In this document: piece after piece, positions 23,055 to 33,170 of the stretch
Position numbering within the stretch: position 1 is the first letter of the stretch
Layout of the letters: each line of letters starts with the position of its first letter
Assembly: GCF_023973825.1 (NCBI RefSeq)
Contig: NC_090124.1
Location: 1,543,501 to 1,607,500, forward strand
From: Plasmodium brasilianum
Taxonomy: Eukaryota; Apicomplexa; Aconoidasida; Haemosporida; Plasmodiidae
DNA length: 64,000 nucleotides
Direction of reading: 5' to 3'
Translations under genes and position numbers: made by a program
Notes under the pieces: model-generated
Seen by the model: only the letters and a program-made list of their open reading frames with translations
Told to the model about the DNA's origin: nothing
Databases searched by the model: none

Positions 23055-24350
23055 ATGGAGAGCTTGAAAATCCTCGTGCTCGGAGATCTCGGCGTGGGAA
23101 AAAGTTCATTTTTGAAATTGATAAGCGAAAGGTTTAACGAGATTTACCCAATTAACGTCTTCGATTATTTCATGTATTTAGACGAAGAGGAGGAAAAGAA
23201 ACAATTTATAAATGCTCGAGATTTGGCACAAAATAATAGTACAAAACAGAATGTAGAGACTATAGTAGAGTCGATGTTTTTTCAAGCAAAAAAAAATTTT
23301 CTTGAGTTCATTGAAAATAAAATGAATGCCAAAAATTTTTTTTATGAAGAAAGACATAAGTACACCTATGGCTTTGAAATATTTACATTCTTATGGAATA
23401 GAAACAATGACTATAACAACAATATTTTTGAAAAAAATATTCCATTAAATATAATTAAAAAGGAGGAAAATCTTACCAGTAACACAGTGTTGTACGGTAA
23501 TAAGAAGGATAGTGGTAGTATTAACATTATCCATAGCAGCCATCGTGGAAATAGTGACAGTAGTGATAGCCCTGCTAATCTTGACGACGTTTTACTCGTT
23601 GAGTTTTTTGAAATAGGAGGTGTTCAATCTTACTCTTATATTAGAAACATCTTTTATGAAAAGCATGATGGAATTTTACTAGTATACGATTCGTCGAATA
23701 ATAAATCTTATCATAACTTAGTCAAATGGCTATATGAATTGTACATAAATACAAAACCACCTTCTGACATTTTCTGTAGAGCCAAAAAAGAGCAAAATCG
23801 AATTTGGGAATTCTTTCAGTATACAGAAATAAATAAAAAAAAAAAAAAAAAAAATAGTGATGATATAATAATATCACCAACAAGAAAAGAAATAAAAGAG
23901 AATTATGAAAATTATTACAATATGAAAAATAAAAAATACAATGAGGAAGAAGATCTTTTCTTGTCTGATGAAATTTCAGATATAGAAAAAGGACATATTA
24001 CACATAAAGAAGATATTTTAAAAGGGGAAATACCTATAGCTTGTATTGCTACAAAAATTGATAAAAAGAATTCAAAACAAAAACCAGCATTTGTTAAAAC
24101 ACCAAAAACGTCTTATTTTTATAAAATGTTTTTTTCAGACCCCTTGTCAAATGAATCTATTTACGGAAATAGAGATAATTTAAAAATAAAAAAAGAAATT
24201 TTAAAAAAATTAGAAGATCACATTAGTCAAGCGATAGAAATCAAGGCCAGCTCCATTGATTGTGTTGTTGATATAGAAAAATTTATCAGCTTTTTAAAAT
24301 GCGTTTACAACAAGAAGTACAACTCACCGAAAACCCATCTTTACCGCTAA
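23055..24350 (+). CDS. Rab-like small GTPase, RABL3-like
   Basis: 431 residues from the ATG at 23055. The P-loop GDLGVGKSS (10-18) is intact. LLVEFFEIGGVQSYSYIRNIFY (about 180-201), then DGILLVYDSSNNKSYHNLVKW, follow the RABL3 pattern of a G3 motif ending GG, a repeated-Ser segment and NKKSxxNLxxW. The G4 motif is IATKIDKK (about 335). RABL3-type GTPases lack prenylation cysteines, and none is seen at this C-terminus. An insertion of about 120 residues separates P-loop and G3, and another Lys/Glu-rich insertion precedes G4, so the protein is nearly twice the usual length. The usual Asp of the DxxG motif is Glu (E186). The role in Plasmodium is unknown to me; other RABL3 proteins act in signalling and ciliary or cell-division contexts. 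Confidence 0.8.
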   Translation: MESLKILVLGDLGVGKSSFLKLISERFNEIYPINVFDYFMYLDEEEEKKQFINARDLAQNNSTKQNVETIVESMFFQAKKNFLEFIENKMNAKNFFYEERHKYTYGFEIFTFLWNRNNDYNNNIFEKNIPLNIIKKEENLTSNTVLYGNKKDSGSINIIHSSHRGNSDSSDSPANLDDVLLVEFFEIGGVQSYSYIRNIFYEKHDGILLVYDSSNNKSYHNLVKWLYELYINTKPPSDIFCRAKKEQNRIWEFFQYTEINKKKKKKNSDDIIISPTRKEIKENYENYYNMKNKKYNEEEDLFLSDEISDIEKGHITHKEDILKGEIPIACIATKIDKKNSKQKPAFVKTPKTSYFYKMFFSDPLSNESIYGNRDNLKIKKEILKKLEDHISQAIEIKASSIDCVVDIEKFISFLKCVYNKKYNSPKTHLYR

Positions 24351-24421
24351 CTTGTGACACATGAGAAAAAAATTTCTATATGGATATATGGGTGTACAAA
24401 TGTATGGGTGTACAAATACAT

Positions 24422-24764
24422 GTTTATATGAATATATGTGTATATGAATATATGTGTATATGAATATATGTGTATATGAATATATGTGTATATGAATATA
24501 TGTATATATGAATATATGTGTATATGAATATATGTGTATATGAATATATGTGTATACGAATATATGTGTATATGAATATATGTGTATATGAATATATGTG
24601 TATATGAATATATGTATATATGAATATATGTGTATATGAATATATGTATATATGAATATATGTGTATACGAATATATGTGTATATGAATATATGTGTATA
24701 CGAATATATGTGTATACGAATATATGTGTATACGAATATATGTGTATATGAATATATGTGTATG
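24422..24764. repeat. 16-bp tandem array (GAATATATGTGTATAT), about 21 copies
   Basis: A highly regular array beginning about 70 bp after the RABL3-like stop codon. Variants are TGTGTATAC and TGTATATAT. It is open on the minus strand as Tyr/Ile/His repeats, which is an artefact of composition. Confidence 0.92.
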
Positions 24765-25236
24765 TAAATTTTTTTTCCATTTACTGTAATGTGCATGTTC
24801 CTACGATAACTCTTTTGAGTGACTAGGTTTATTTAATCAATTATTCTTCCCATTTTCAGGAGATAAATGAGCTTTTGTTTCAGTAATATTTTCACATGTT
24901 AGGTGAATGAATATGTGCATACGTACATATGTGGGTATTAACATATACAAACATATGTGTGTATTACATATGTATTGCATATTCATACTTATACATACAT
25001 ATTTATTCGTATATATATATTAATATATATATATTTATATATATATATATGTATATACTCCCATTTACATTCACAAGTGCATAATATTTTTATCCTCGTA
25101 TGTGTACTTACATAAACAGCCATTTTTTAAACACAAAATGGGGCATATATTGATGCATGTGCTATTTCTACCCTTGCATTAAGCAGTTTAACCGAATACA
25201 GCCCTTTTCACTTTTTGCATAAGCAACTGTTTTTTC

Positions 25237-25440
25237 CATTTTATTTTGTTTCCATTTTATTTTGTTTCCATTTTATTTTGTTTCCATTTTATTTTGTTTC
25301 CATTTTATTTTGTTTCCATTTTATTTTGTTTCCATTTTATTTTGTTTCCATTTTATTTTGTTTCCATATTATTTTACTTCCATTTTATTTTACGTCCTTT
25401 TTATTTTGTATCCTATTTATTTTTCTTCCTTTCTATTTTA
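25237..25440. repeat. 16-bp tandem array (CATTTTATTTTGTTTC)
   Basis: About nine near-perfect 16-bp copies, then degenerate copies (ATTTTACTTC, TTTATTTTGTATCC) towards 25440. It lies in the presumed promoter of the HROB-like gene. Confidence 0.9.
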
Positions 25441-25715
25441 TTTTTTATTATTTATTTTTTTTTTTTTTGTTGCATTAAGTATCCAAAATTTGAACTTACT
25501 TTAATTATGAAAAATTTTTTCCTGACATTCATAAAATGTGATGACAATAAAAAAAGAAAAGGGAAGAAAAAAACAAAAAAAGTGTGAGATTCGTTACAGC
25601 TGTTTGTTTAAAGTTGCGGTACAATGTGACAATTTTACCTGACTGTTCATGTTTTTTTCTGTTTTTTTTTTTTTTTTTTTAAACATTTATTCAATGGGTA
25701 TACATAGCGACAATT

Positions 25716-27800
25716 ATGCTTGATGAAAATTTGTCATGTTTGTTAGACGAGAGCGATGATGAATGTGTTAAGAAAAATAAACTCAAAAATAAAAAGAAAG
25801 AATTAGATCCCATCAGGAAAGACATAAGAAGTGAAAGCCATACAAATTTATCAAATTCTGTATTGAACTTTAACATTCGTAATATAAAGAATTTGGATAA
25901 TTTTTTTAAAAGCACAAACAGTGAGAATGCTAATGTGAAGAATAGTAATAACAATCAGGATGCAGTAAATTATCGTAATTATGCAACTTATCTCCATTCA
26001 AATGATAACCCATCATTTAGTGAAGATGAAAATAACCAGGAAAGGCGTACCAGTGCGATTAAGTATGTACAGGACAGACATCCACATACTATAGACTATG
26101 AACTAGTGAGACATCCGCATACCATACGTTATGAACAAGACAGGCACCCACACACCATAAGTTATGAACAGGAGAGGTATCCGCACACCACAAATTATGA
26201 ACAGGACAGGAAAAAAAGTGTTACAAATTATGAACAGGACAGGAAAAAAAGTGTTACAAATTATGAACAGGACAGGAAAAAAAGTGTTACAAATTATGAA
26301 CAACCCAGGAAAAAAAGTGCTACAAATTATGAACAACCCAGGAAAAAAAGTATCACAAACCGTGGTCCAAGCGATAAAAATCATGAACAGTTAAGGAAAA
26401 ACTCAAGCATTAACAAACTAGGGGTTAATAATGAAAATGCAGGAAATGGTGAAATTAGTGAAGGAGTGAGCTATTCTTATAACCATACTCTGTTAAATAA
26501 AAATGAGGCAAAACAGAACATTAGAGCAAAAGAGAAAATTATTTTGCATCCTCCTCCTGTAAAAGATTTAAGTAGTTCGATTAAAGAAAAAATTACAAAT
26601 AGCTGCAAATTTAAGAAAAATCATAATGAAAAAATACAAAATGAAGGAAAGAAAAGAAAAAATTTTATCTGTAAGGAATATCTACTCAAAGAGAAGAGTA
26701 AAGAAGATATGATGGTTGTTACTACATGTAATGAGGGGAAAAAATTTTCAGAGACAAATTTTTACAAAGAGTATTTCATAACAAATCGAATAAATAATGA
26801 TGAAACATTGCAAGAAAAACAAATATATAATAATAGCATAATTACGGACAAATTTAACAATTCAAATAATTGTAATATATATAATGATATGGAAAATGAT
26901 GCACCCATAATAGCGCATGATATGAAGAAAGATAAGTGTATATCAAATATAAAAAATAATGAAAATTTAAATGTACAGGTAGATCATAATATAAATGAAA
27001 TATCTAATAGGAGTGCTAATTATAATAACCCTAGTACTGATAATGAACTTTTAATTAAAGAAAAATGTAAAGGTACGAATATACCTTTATTAAAAGGTGA
27101 TACAACTGAATCAACTATGTTAAGACGATATCCTTTAAAATTAGCATCAATAAGAGGAAATTCCATAGGCACAAACACTTCTTTAAATATTAATTTACCT
27201 TCATCTAGCACTTGTATGGAATCAACAGAATTGGAACTCAAAATTAGAAAAAATAAAAGTCAGAAAAGGAAAGAATTAATTTACTATTTCTCTTTTATTA
27301 AATATAATTCTTGGGTAAAAGCTTTACAAATATTAGACTTGCCCCTTGACCCATTTCACCTGAGTATAAATGCACATAAGTATATAGCGGCTAACCACTT
27401 TAATAACAAATGCACAGCAAATAACCCCTCTAACCATAAGTCATTTCTTTATAAATATAATATACACAACATTTTAAACAATAAACAGTTTTCTAATTAT
27501 AGAATTGAGCGAATGATAATTATTGTTAAAAGCATAAGATGTCGAAGTCATGGGTTCTTCATCGTAGCTATGGATCCCTCAGGTCATATGCCTGCTTCTG
27601 TACATAAAGAAGTTGAAAAGGAATATAAAAAGTACATTGATGTTGGTTCTACTCTAATACTAAAAGATGTAACTGTATTTGAAACGATAGATAATTTTCC
27701 TTATTTAATAATAACATTAAGAAGTCTTGTTAGAGTTATAAAGGCAGAAGAAACTGATTATGCTACCATGGAAAGAATATATAACCGTATGTATCAGTGA
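25716..27800 (+). CDS. HROB-like OB-fold protein (putative homologous-recombination factor)
   Basis: 694 residues from the ATG at 25716. The long N-terminal two thirds is Asn/Lys rich and disordered in character, with nine 11-residue repeats. The C-terminal domain (about 585-690) reads IIVKSIRCRSHGFFIVAMDP, then SGHMPASVHKEVEKEY, GSTLILKDVTVF and YLIITLRSLVRV. This is the order and spacing of the single OB-fold of HROB (MCM8IP/C17orf53), which in animals and plants recruits the MCM8-MCM9 helicase during recombination repair. A preceding conserved patch, WVKALQILDLPLDPFHL, is also compatible with the family. Gene confidence is high; the family call rests on the C-terminal pattern and is moderate. 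Confidence 0.78.
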   Translation: MLDENLSCLLDESDDECVKKNKLKNKKKELDPIRKDIRSESHTNLSNSVLNFNIRNIKNLDNFFKSTNSENANVKNSNNNQDAVNYRNYATYLHSNDNPSFSEDENNQERRTSAIKYVQDRHPHTIDYELVRHPHTIRYEQDRHPHTISYEQERYPHTTNYEQDRKKSVTNYEQDRKKSVTNYEQDRKKSVTNYEQPRKKSATNYEQPRKKSITNRGPSDKNHEQLRKNSSINKLGVNNENAGNGEISEGVSYSYNHTLLNKNEAKQNIRAKEKIILHPPPVKDLSSSIKEKITNSCKFKKNHNEKIQNEGKKRKNFICKEYLLKEKSKEDMMVVTTCNEGKKFSETNFYKEYFITNRINNDETLQEKQIYNNSIITDKFNNSNNCNIYNDMENDAPIIAHDMKKDKCISNIKNNENLNVQVDHNINEISNRSANYNNPSTDNELLIKEKCKGTNIPLLKGDTTESTMLRRYPLKLASIRGNSIGTNTSLNINLPSSSTCMESTELELKIRKNKSQKRKELIYYFSFIKYNSWVKALQILDLPLDPFHLSINAHKYIAANHFNNKCTANNPSNHKSFLYKYNIHNILNNKQFSNYRIERMIIIVKSIRCRSHGFFIVAMDPSGHMPASVHKEVEKEYKKYIDVGSTLILKDVTVFETIDNFPYLIITLRSLVRVIKAEETDYATMERIYNRMYQ
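26073..26365 (+). repeat. Coding 33-bp repeat (11-residue units) in the HROB-like gene
   Basis: Nine consecutive 11-residue units. The first four follow YEQDRHPHTIS and the last five follow YEQDRKKSVTN or YEQPRKKSATN. The two blocks share the YEQ(D/P)R core, so a single ancestral unit probably diverged and the second form expanded recently (near-identical DNA). Confidence 0.92.
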
Positions 27801-28872
27801 TACCCTATTCATTTCATTTAGGAAAATATCACAAGTGTTCTATAAAAGGGATTAAAAAAAAATAAAAGGGGAAAACTGCTTCCAAGGTCAGTCATTTCTG
27901 TGTATTAATTGTATATTTGTGCCTGTTCTGGCTAGCGCATTGGCAGTGCACTGCTTAGTCCATCTGCACTGCTTAGTCCATCTGCACTTCATTTGCATAT
28001 TTCACGCCATTCATGTATTTCACGCCATTCATGTATTTCACGCCATTCATGTATTTCACGCCATTCATGTATTTCACACCATTCATATATTTCACTCCAT
28101 TCGCGTCTTTTCCCTTTTTTTCCTTTTATTTTGCATGAATATGACACGTTTATAGTCCTTCTTATAGCTCACAGAAAATCAGTAAACAAAAAATTATTTT
28201 TCACTTTGATGCTTTCTTTAAAAATGAAAAATATTTGTTTTCTTATGACCAGGTGTTGAAATGGAAGATAGAATGTTTTATAAGTAGATAATTAGCATGG
28301 TGAATTAGTATGTAAAAAAAAAAAAAAAAAGGCGAGAATTATACGCATACATAAATATATGCGTGCACACACAAAAATATACGTGCATGCGCGGAACGTG
28401 CTCCGTGCTCCTTTTTTGTTCCTCCATGAAATTTATTATTTACAGGTTCTATGTTTCCTATTAAATATATGCGCTCATAGGTATATATACATATCGCTGA
28501 AATTTCTCCCCTCGCTCTATCCTTTTACATTTTCCCCTCCTTTATTTACTCTTTTAAAAAGCATACTTTAAAAAAATTGTAACGCTGCAGTGGTTTAGTG
28601 GTATTTGTGAGTTCCTTTTTATATGTAGTGCAATAGAACACATGGGGAAAGGGACATTTGTTATTTAAACGATAAACATTATAGTTTATATATGGTTTAT
28701 AAGATGTGAATAAAGCGAGCAATGTGTTAAGAAAGATTGAATCAATTTTAAACTGCGTCGTATTAACGATTTGTTTTGCACTCCATACAGATCTATACTA
28801 CGCTCCTTATATATTGCCTTATTTTTTTCTTTTCATTTTTTCGCGTCATCTTTTGTTTGTTTTCTCTTCCAC
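27801..28872. other. Intergenic region between convergent HROB-like and TLP genes
   Basis: 1.1 kb between two stop codons, so it should hold both 3' UTRs. It contains an 18-bp array (separate entry), an 18-A run at about 28313-28330 and AT-rich unique sequence. I see no gene or RNA. Confidence 0.7.
27966..28105. repeat. 18-bp tandem array (CATTCATGTATTTCACGC)
   Basis: About five close copies plus degenerate ends (TCATATATTTCACTCC, TCGCGTCTTTTCCC). It is preceded by three imperfect CACTGCTTAGTCCATCTG copies. It lies in the HROB-like 3' region. Confidence 0.85.
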
Positions 28873-31800
28873 TTACTTCCACGACATATTATTCATTGTG
28901 TCAATGATCTGATCCTTAGTTTCTTGATGTTTTGGAGTGGATGTTATAATAACAAAATCGTTAATATCTGTAGTACCTGTTATGGTGCTATTTTTATTAT
29001 TTTTTTTACTTACATAATACATTGAAGCAGTTGCAAGTAAAATAGCAGCTAAGATGAGTGAAGCAGCTGATTGATACACATAAGTGTATGTATTTTCATT
29101 GTCATCTTTACTCTCTCTATTATCTTTTTTACCCATATAACTATTCTTAAGGTCTTCCATTTCAAACTGCCACTGGAGATTCATACTATTCCATAACTCT
29201 GAATCTTCTGTATTATTTATGATATTACTTTCATCCTTATCATTTTGTCTATTCATTTTTGCAATTGTATTTTTCCTAGATAGCGTCGTATCTTTTTTCT
29301 CGTCCAAAAGTTGTGTCTCTTCGTTCGCTGTGTCTGCTGAACTTGCTACGTTTGCTACTTCCCCTAGTTGATTTTTTCTTTTTTCATATTCTTCATTTTC
29401 ATCAGACGACACAGGGGCATTCTCTCGAGTAGGTGATGCTTGATCATTGTCAAAGGAAAAGTTTATAAAGCCATTTTCCAAATTCCGTTTGCGTCTGAAC
29501 ATGTTGATTATATCATATTTAGAGATATTTTTTTTTTTCTTGCAATTTTTTCCCTTTCTGCTGAATGGCTCTGTGCACGTTGAGTCATTGGGAGAGCCGT
29601 TACCATCAAAGCTCGTACTAGTACCATCATCACTTGTGCTCTTACTTGCAGCATTATTGTTTCCCCCCTGCTGCTCACTGCTAATATCTTTATTCTTGTC
29701 CATCTTTGTGTCTGCATTGGCTTTGTCCTTAGGTACATTAGACGAATGATTACCCTGCAAATTTTCGACGTTTTCTAAATTTATGTGTTCACTTCCAGCT
29801 GTACTATCTGTAGCAGTATTTTCCTCTTGCTGGTTTGAGTGTGCATCAATTCCTTTTCCAGTATGTAATACATGCCCTTCGACATCCTTACCTTCCTTTT
29901 TTATGATATTCGTTGAAAAGTTATTACTACTAGTATCAGCTACGGTGTACTCCTTTCCCCTCTCAATGGGGTCGTCTAACCCCTCTTCAAAATTTATAGA
30001 TCTTTTCCTTCTACGTACATACGTCTTTGTGTCTGTTAAATTATCATCAACTTGACTTGGCATGCCATCCTTTGTCGTTTCGTCTGAAATGTTTTTATTT
30101 TTATTTTTATTTTTTTTTTTTATTTTCTTTTTTTTATTCTTTTTATTTTTTGTTCCTTCTTCTCTAATTTTATCATATAGATCGTGCATATTGGTTCCAA
30201 GGATGTTTATATCTGTTTCTGTTTTTTGCTTAAATTTGTTTTCATAGTTATCACCTTTGTTTTGTATGTTTCCTTCTTGTATACTGTCTATATTGAAAAC
30301 TGCATCTGGATTTATATAGTACCAACTATGGGATACACTCCCCTGCGGATGCGAGTTGTAACTTCCATCTACTGAAGGGAAAATACTAAACTGATTTGAT
30401 GAATTATCATCATCGCTATCATCAAAACGATCTAGATTTGTATCTACACTCATACCTGCCTGGTCAGAATTTTTTCTTGCATTTTTAAATATATCCTCTA
30501 AAAGAGAATGAAACTGGGTCATTATTTCTTTTTCCTTTCCATCTCTTTCTTCATCTGTTCCGTCCAATTTTTTTATATTTTCTATAAAGTTTTTCATCTT
30601 GTCTCTATCATCTGACTGCACATGTTTAATACGATATTTTTTTTTTTTCCTGAACAAGATTTTAAATAATTTATTTATTAAATTTTTATTTTTACTTTTA
30701 TTTTTTGGTAATGGGGCTAAGTTATATGCAGATTTGTACTTCCTCAGAGGGATGCTGTCTCGATAACTTGTTGAAGCTCCCTCATCACCATCATCATCAT
30801 CATAGTCATAATAATTATTATTGCCGCTAGTGTTATTACTACTGTTACTTCTATTATTATAATCATTATTGTTATTGTTCTTATTGTAGTTGTTTATTTT
30901 GTCTATATCGTTTATTGACTTAAACATGTCTCTACTTTTTTTGAATTGTATACTGTCATCATTGTCCTCATTAAGAGAATAAGAGCTTAATGCACTTTTC
31001 ATCATGTATGATTTTATTTTTTCTAAATTTCCTATCTTATCAGTTTGGCTCTTTTGTCTGGATTCCTTTTCATTTTCTTCAGCTTCAATGGTCGGACCAT
31101 CCCGCTCTCCTACTTCGTCACTGGCATCGGTAGTAGCAGCAGCATCGGTAGTAGCAGCAGCATCGGTAGAAGCAGCAGCATCTGTAGTAGCAGCAGCATC
31201 TGTAGTAGCAGCAGCATCGGTAGAAGCAACAGCATCGGTAGAAGCAGCAGCATCTGTAGTAGCAGCAGCATCTGTAGTAGCAGCAGCATCGGTAGAAGCA
31301 GCAGCATCGGTAGAAGCAGCAGCATCTCTAGAAACAGCAGCATCGGTAGAAGCAGCAGCATCTCTAGAAACAGCAGCATCGGTAGAAGCAGCAGCATCTC
31401 TAGAAGCAGCAGCATCGGTAGAAGTAGCAGCATCTGTAGAAGCAGCAGCATCGGTAGAAGCAGCAGCATCTGTAGTAGCAGCAGCATCTCTAGAAGCAGC
31501 AATATTGGTATTGCCAGTAGCATCACTAGCCTGGGGGGGATCCTTTTCTGCTTCCATTTTCCTTCTCGACGGAGAAGTATTGTCGCTAAGTTTCTGGCAA
31601 ATTACTTTTTGTAAATCCATAATTGTGTTCTTTATAGTGAATAAGTTTCCTTGGGAATAAAAAAAATAATTTTTCTGACCATCTTGTGAGGGGAAGCCCC
31701 CATCACCACCGCTGCTATAACTACTGGAAGCGCATGACGCATCCGCACTTTGCCCCTGCGCGGTGCTGAGCGAAACGTAGTAAATCTGCGCATCGTAGCG

Positions 31801-33170
31801 GTTCTTGATTTTTTCAACTGTTTGTCGGACTTGTTCTGTGGTGCTGCCATCCATTTCTGCAGTGCTGATAACAAGGAGGACTTTCTTGGCATTTGGCCTT
31901 AATACATTTGTGTTTAATACCTTATCATGAACAAAGTTAAGTGCTTTATTAATATTTTTTGAATAGCCACCTAAATTATATCTGCAATATTCTAAGAATG
32001 TGAGTAGTTCATCTCTATTTCTAGACATACTACTAGAGAAGTCAACCCAGTTATATACATCATTAGAAAACGTAGTTAAAGAAATATTTACAAGGTTCTC
32101 ATTAATATTGAAATGTGCTATTAATTTTCTAATTGGCTGAACAATATATTTTAACCAGAAGCTTTGTAATATTTTAGAAGAATCGTCTACTAAAATGGAC
32201 AGATCAAATTCAGTGTCACATACATCTAGTGAATGATCACAACTAGTATTGAAACACTCTTGTATAATTAAACTTCTTTGTTCTAAACAAGATTTACCTG
32301 TTCTTTTATATAATCCCTTTTGTGGGTTAATTATATTATTTAGTGTTTCTCTCTTAGTATAATGATATCCCATGTTACATGTGACAGAACATTTAGACCA
32401 TTCTGTCCATTCACTACATACAGCATTTTTAGGTAAATCATCATAAAATTTTTCAAATGTATGTTTTAATACTTTATTACTATAATATGAATTTTTTAAC
32501 ACACATCTTAGTAACTCATTTGTATTAGGACCAATATTATGTATATAATGACAACTGGATATAAAATTTACTTTAGTTATTATATTCAGTGTAATATTTT
32601 TTCTATCCAATAAATAATGAACTATATTAAAATCTGTCTTATCTTGTGAAATATTATCTCCATCTGAATTTATAAACATTATCACCATATTTGTGGACTC
32701 TTCATCTGAATTATAAAAATGTTTTAACCCCACATAATTTAGTGCCTTCAGATGTTGGGAGCCCCTGTCCGACTGCATTATGCTAGTGCTCAACACTTCC
32801 CTTCTGAAATTTTCAAAGCTCGATTTGCTACCACTGATTTTACTAATGTCTTCTCCGACACTACTGAGCATTCCATTATTGCTTACACTTATCATCGTTT
32901 CCACACTGATGTTGTCATATACAATGTACGTTAGTTTAACATTCCTTTCACTCTTGACTAACAACTCTTTTCCTAAGTTCACAATGTTTTTTAGAGCCGC
33001 TACATGGTTGCTATCTTTTATATCTTTAACTACTACATCAAATAATAATACCAGATCGAGATCTCCCTTTTTCGTTACCTTCTCGATTAAACTTTTACCC
33101 CCAACAACAGAACAAAAAAAAAAAAAAAAAAAAAAAAAGAACAAAAAAATGCGGGGGCAGAGAGTCTCAT
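28873..33170 (-). CDS. TLP: TRAP-like protein TLP (sporozoite adhesin), apparent 1-base frameshift in signal peptide
   Basis: Type I membrane adhesin of the TRAP family, expressed in sporozoites and linked to gliding and cell traversal. Two von Willebrand A domains (first about 33075-32470, second about 32225-31580) flank one thrombospondin repeat (WTEWSKCSVTC, about 32340-32420). A long Ala/Ser/Thr/Asp repeat, acidic and Asn-rich stalk sequence, one membrane segment (about 29010-29075, ASLILAAILLATASMYYV) and a 45-residue tail ending MSWK follow. The Trp near the C-terminus is typical of the family and binds the motor linkage. The main frame has no upstream ATG. The ATG at 33170 starts a signal-peptide-like sequence (MRLSAPAFFCS, then Phe) in a different frame, joined across 25 T; one extra T restores a frame of about 1432 residues. 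Identity is firm; the start is inferred. Confidence 0.93.
31125..31510 (-). repeat. Coding 15-bp repeat (TDAAA/TDAAS) in TLP
   Basis: About 25 five-residue units, STDAA, TTDAA or SRDAA, between the second von Willebrand domain and the stalk. It is unusually GC-rich for the window (GCAGCAGCA). Both other frames on the plus strand are also open here and are shadows. Confidence 0.93.

Larger units (their letters stand above)
24351..25715. other. Intergenic region between RABL3-like and HROB-like genes
   Basis: 1.4 kb between two plus-strand genes: the 3' region of the first and the promoter of the second. Two 16-bp arrays (separate entries) occupy about 40 percent of it. A TA-rich stretch lies near 25008-25050 and a T-run directly precedes the next gene (25663-25680). 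I see no gene or RNA in it. Confidence 0.7.

Noticed and set aside
24347..24796. 149- and 118-codon minus-strand frames
   Set aside because: Translations of the 16-bp GAATATATGTGTATAT array; open because of unit composition.
28868..28881. GTAAGT donor overlapping the TLP stop codon
   Set aside because: The protein already ends with Trp one residue from the end, the expected TRAP-family tail, so the stop is more likely real than spliced over.
31004..31660. 218- and 189-codon plus-strand frames opposite TLP
   Set aside because: Shadows of the Ala/Ser/Thr/Asp repeat; TLP has domains, this strand has none.
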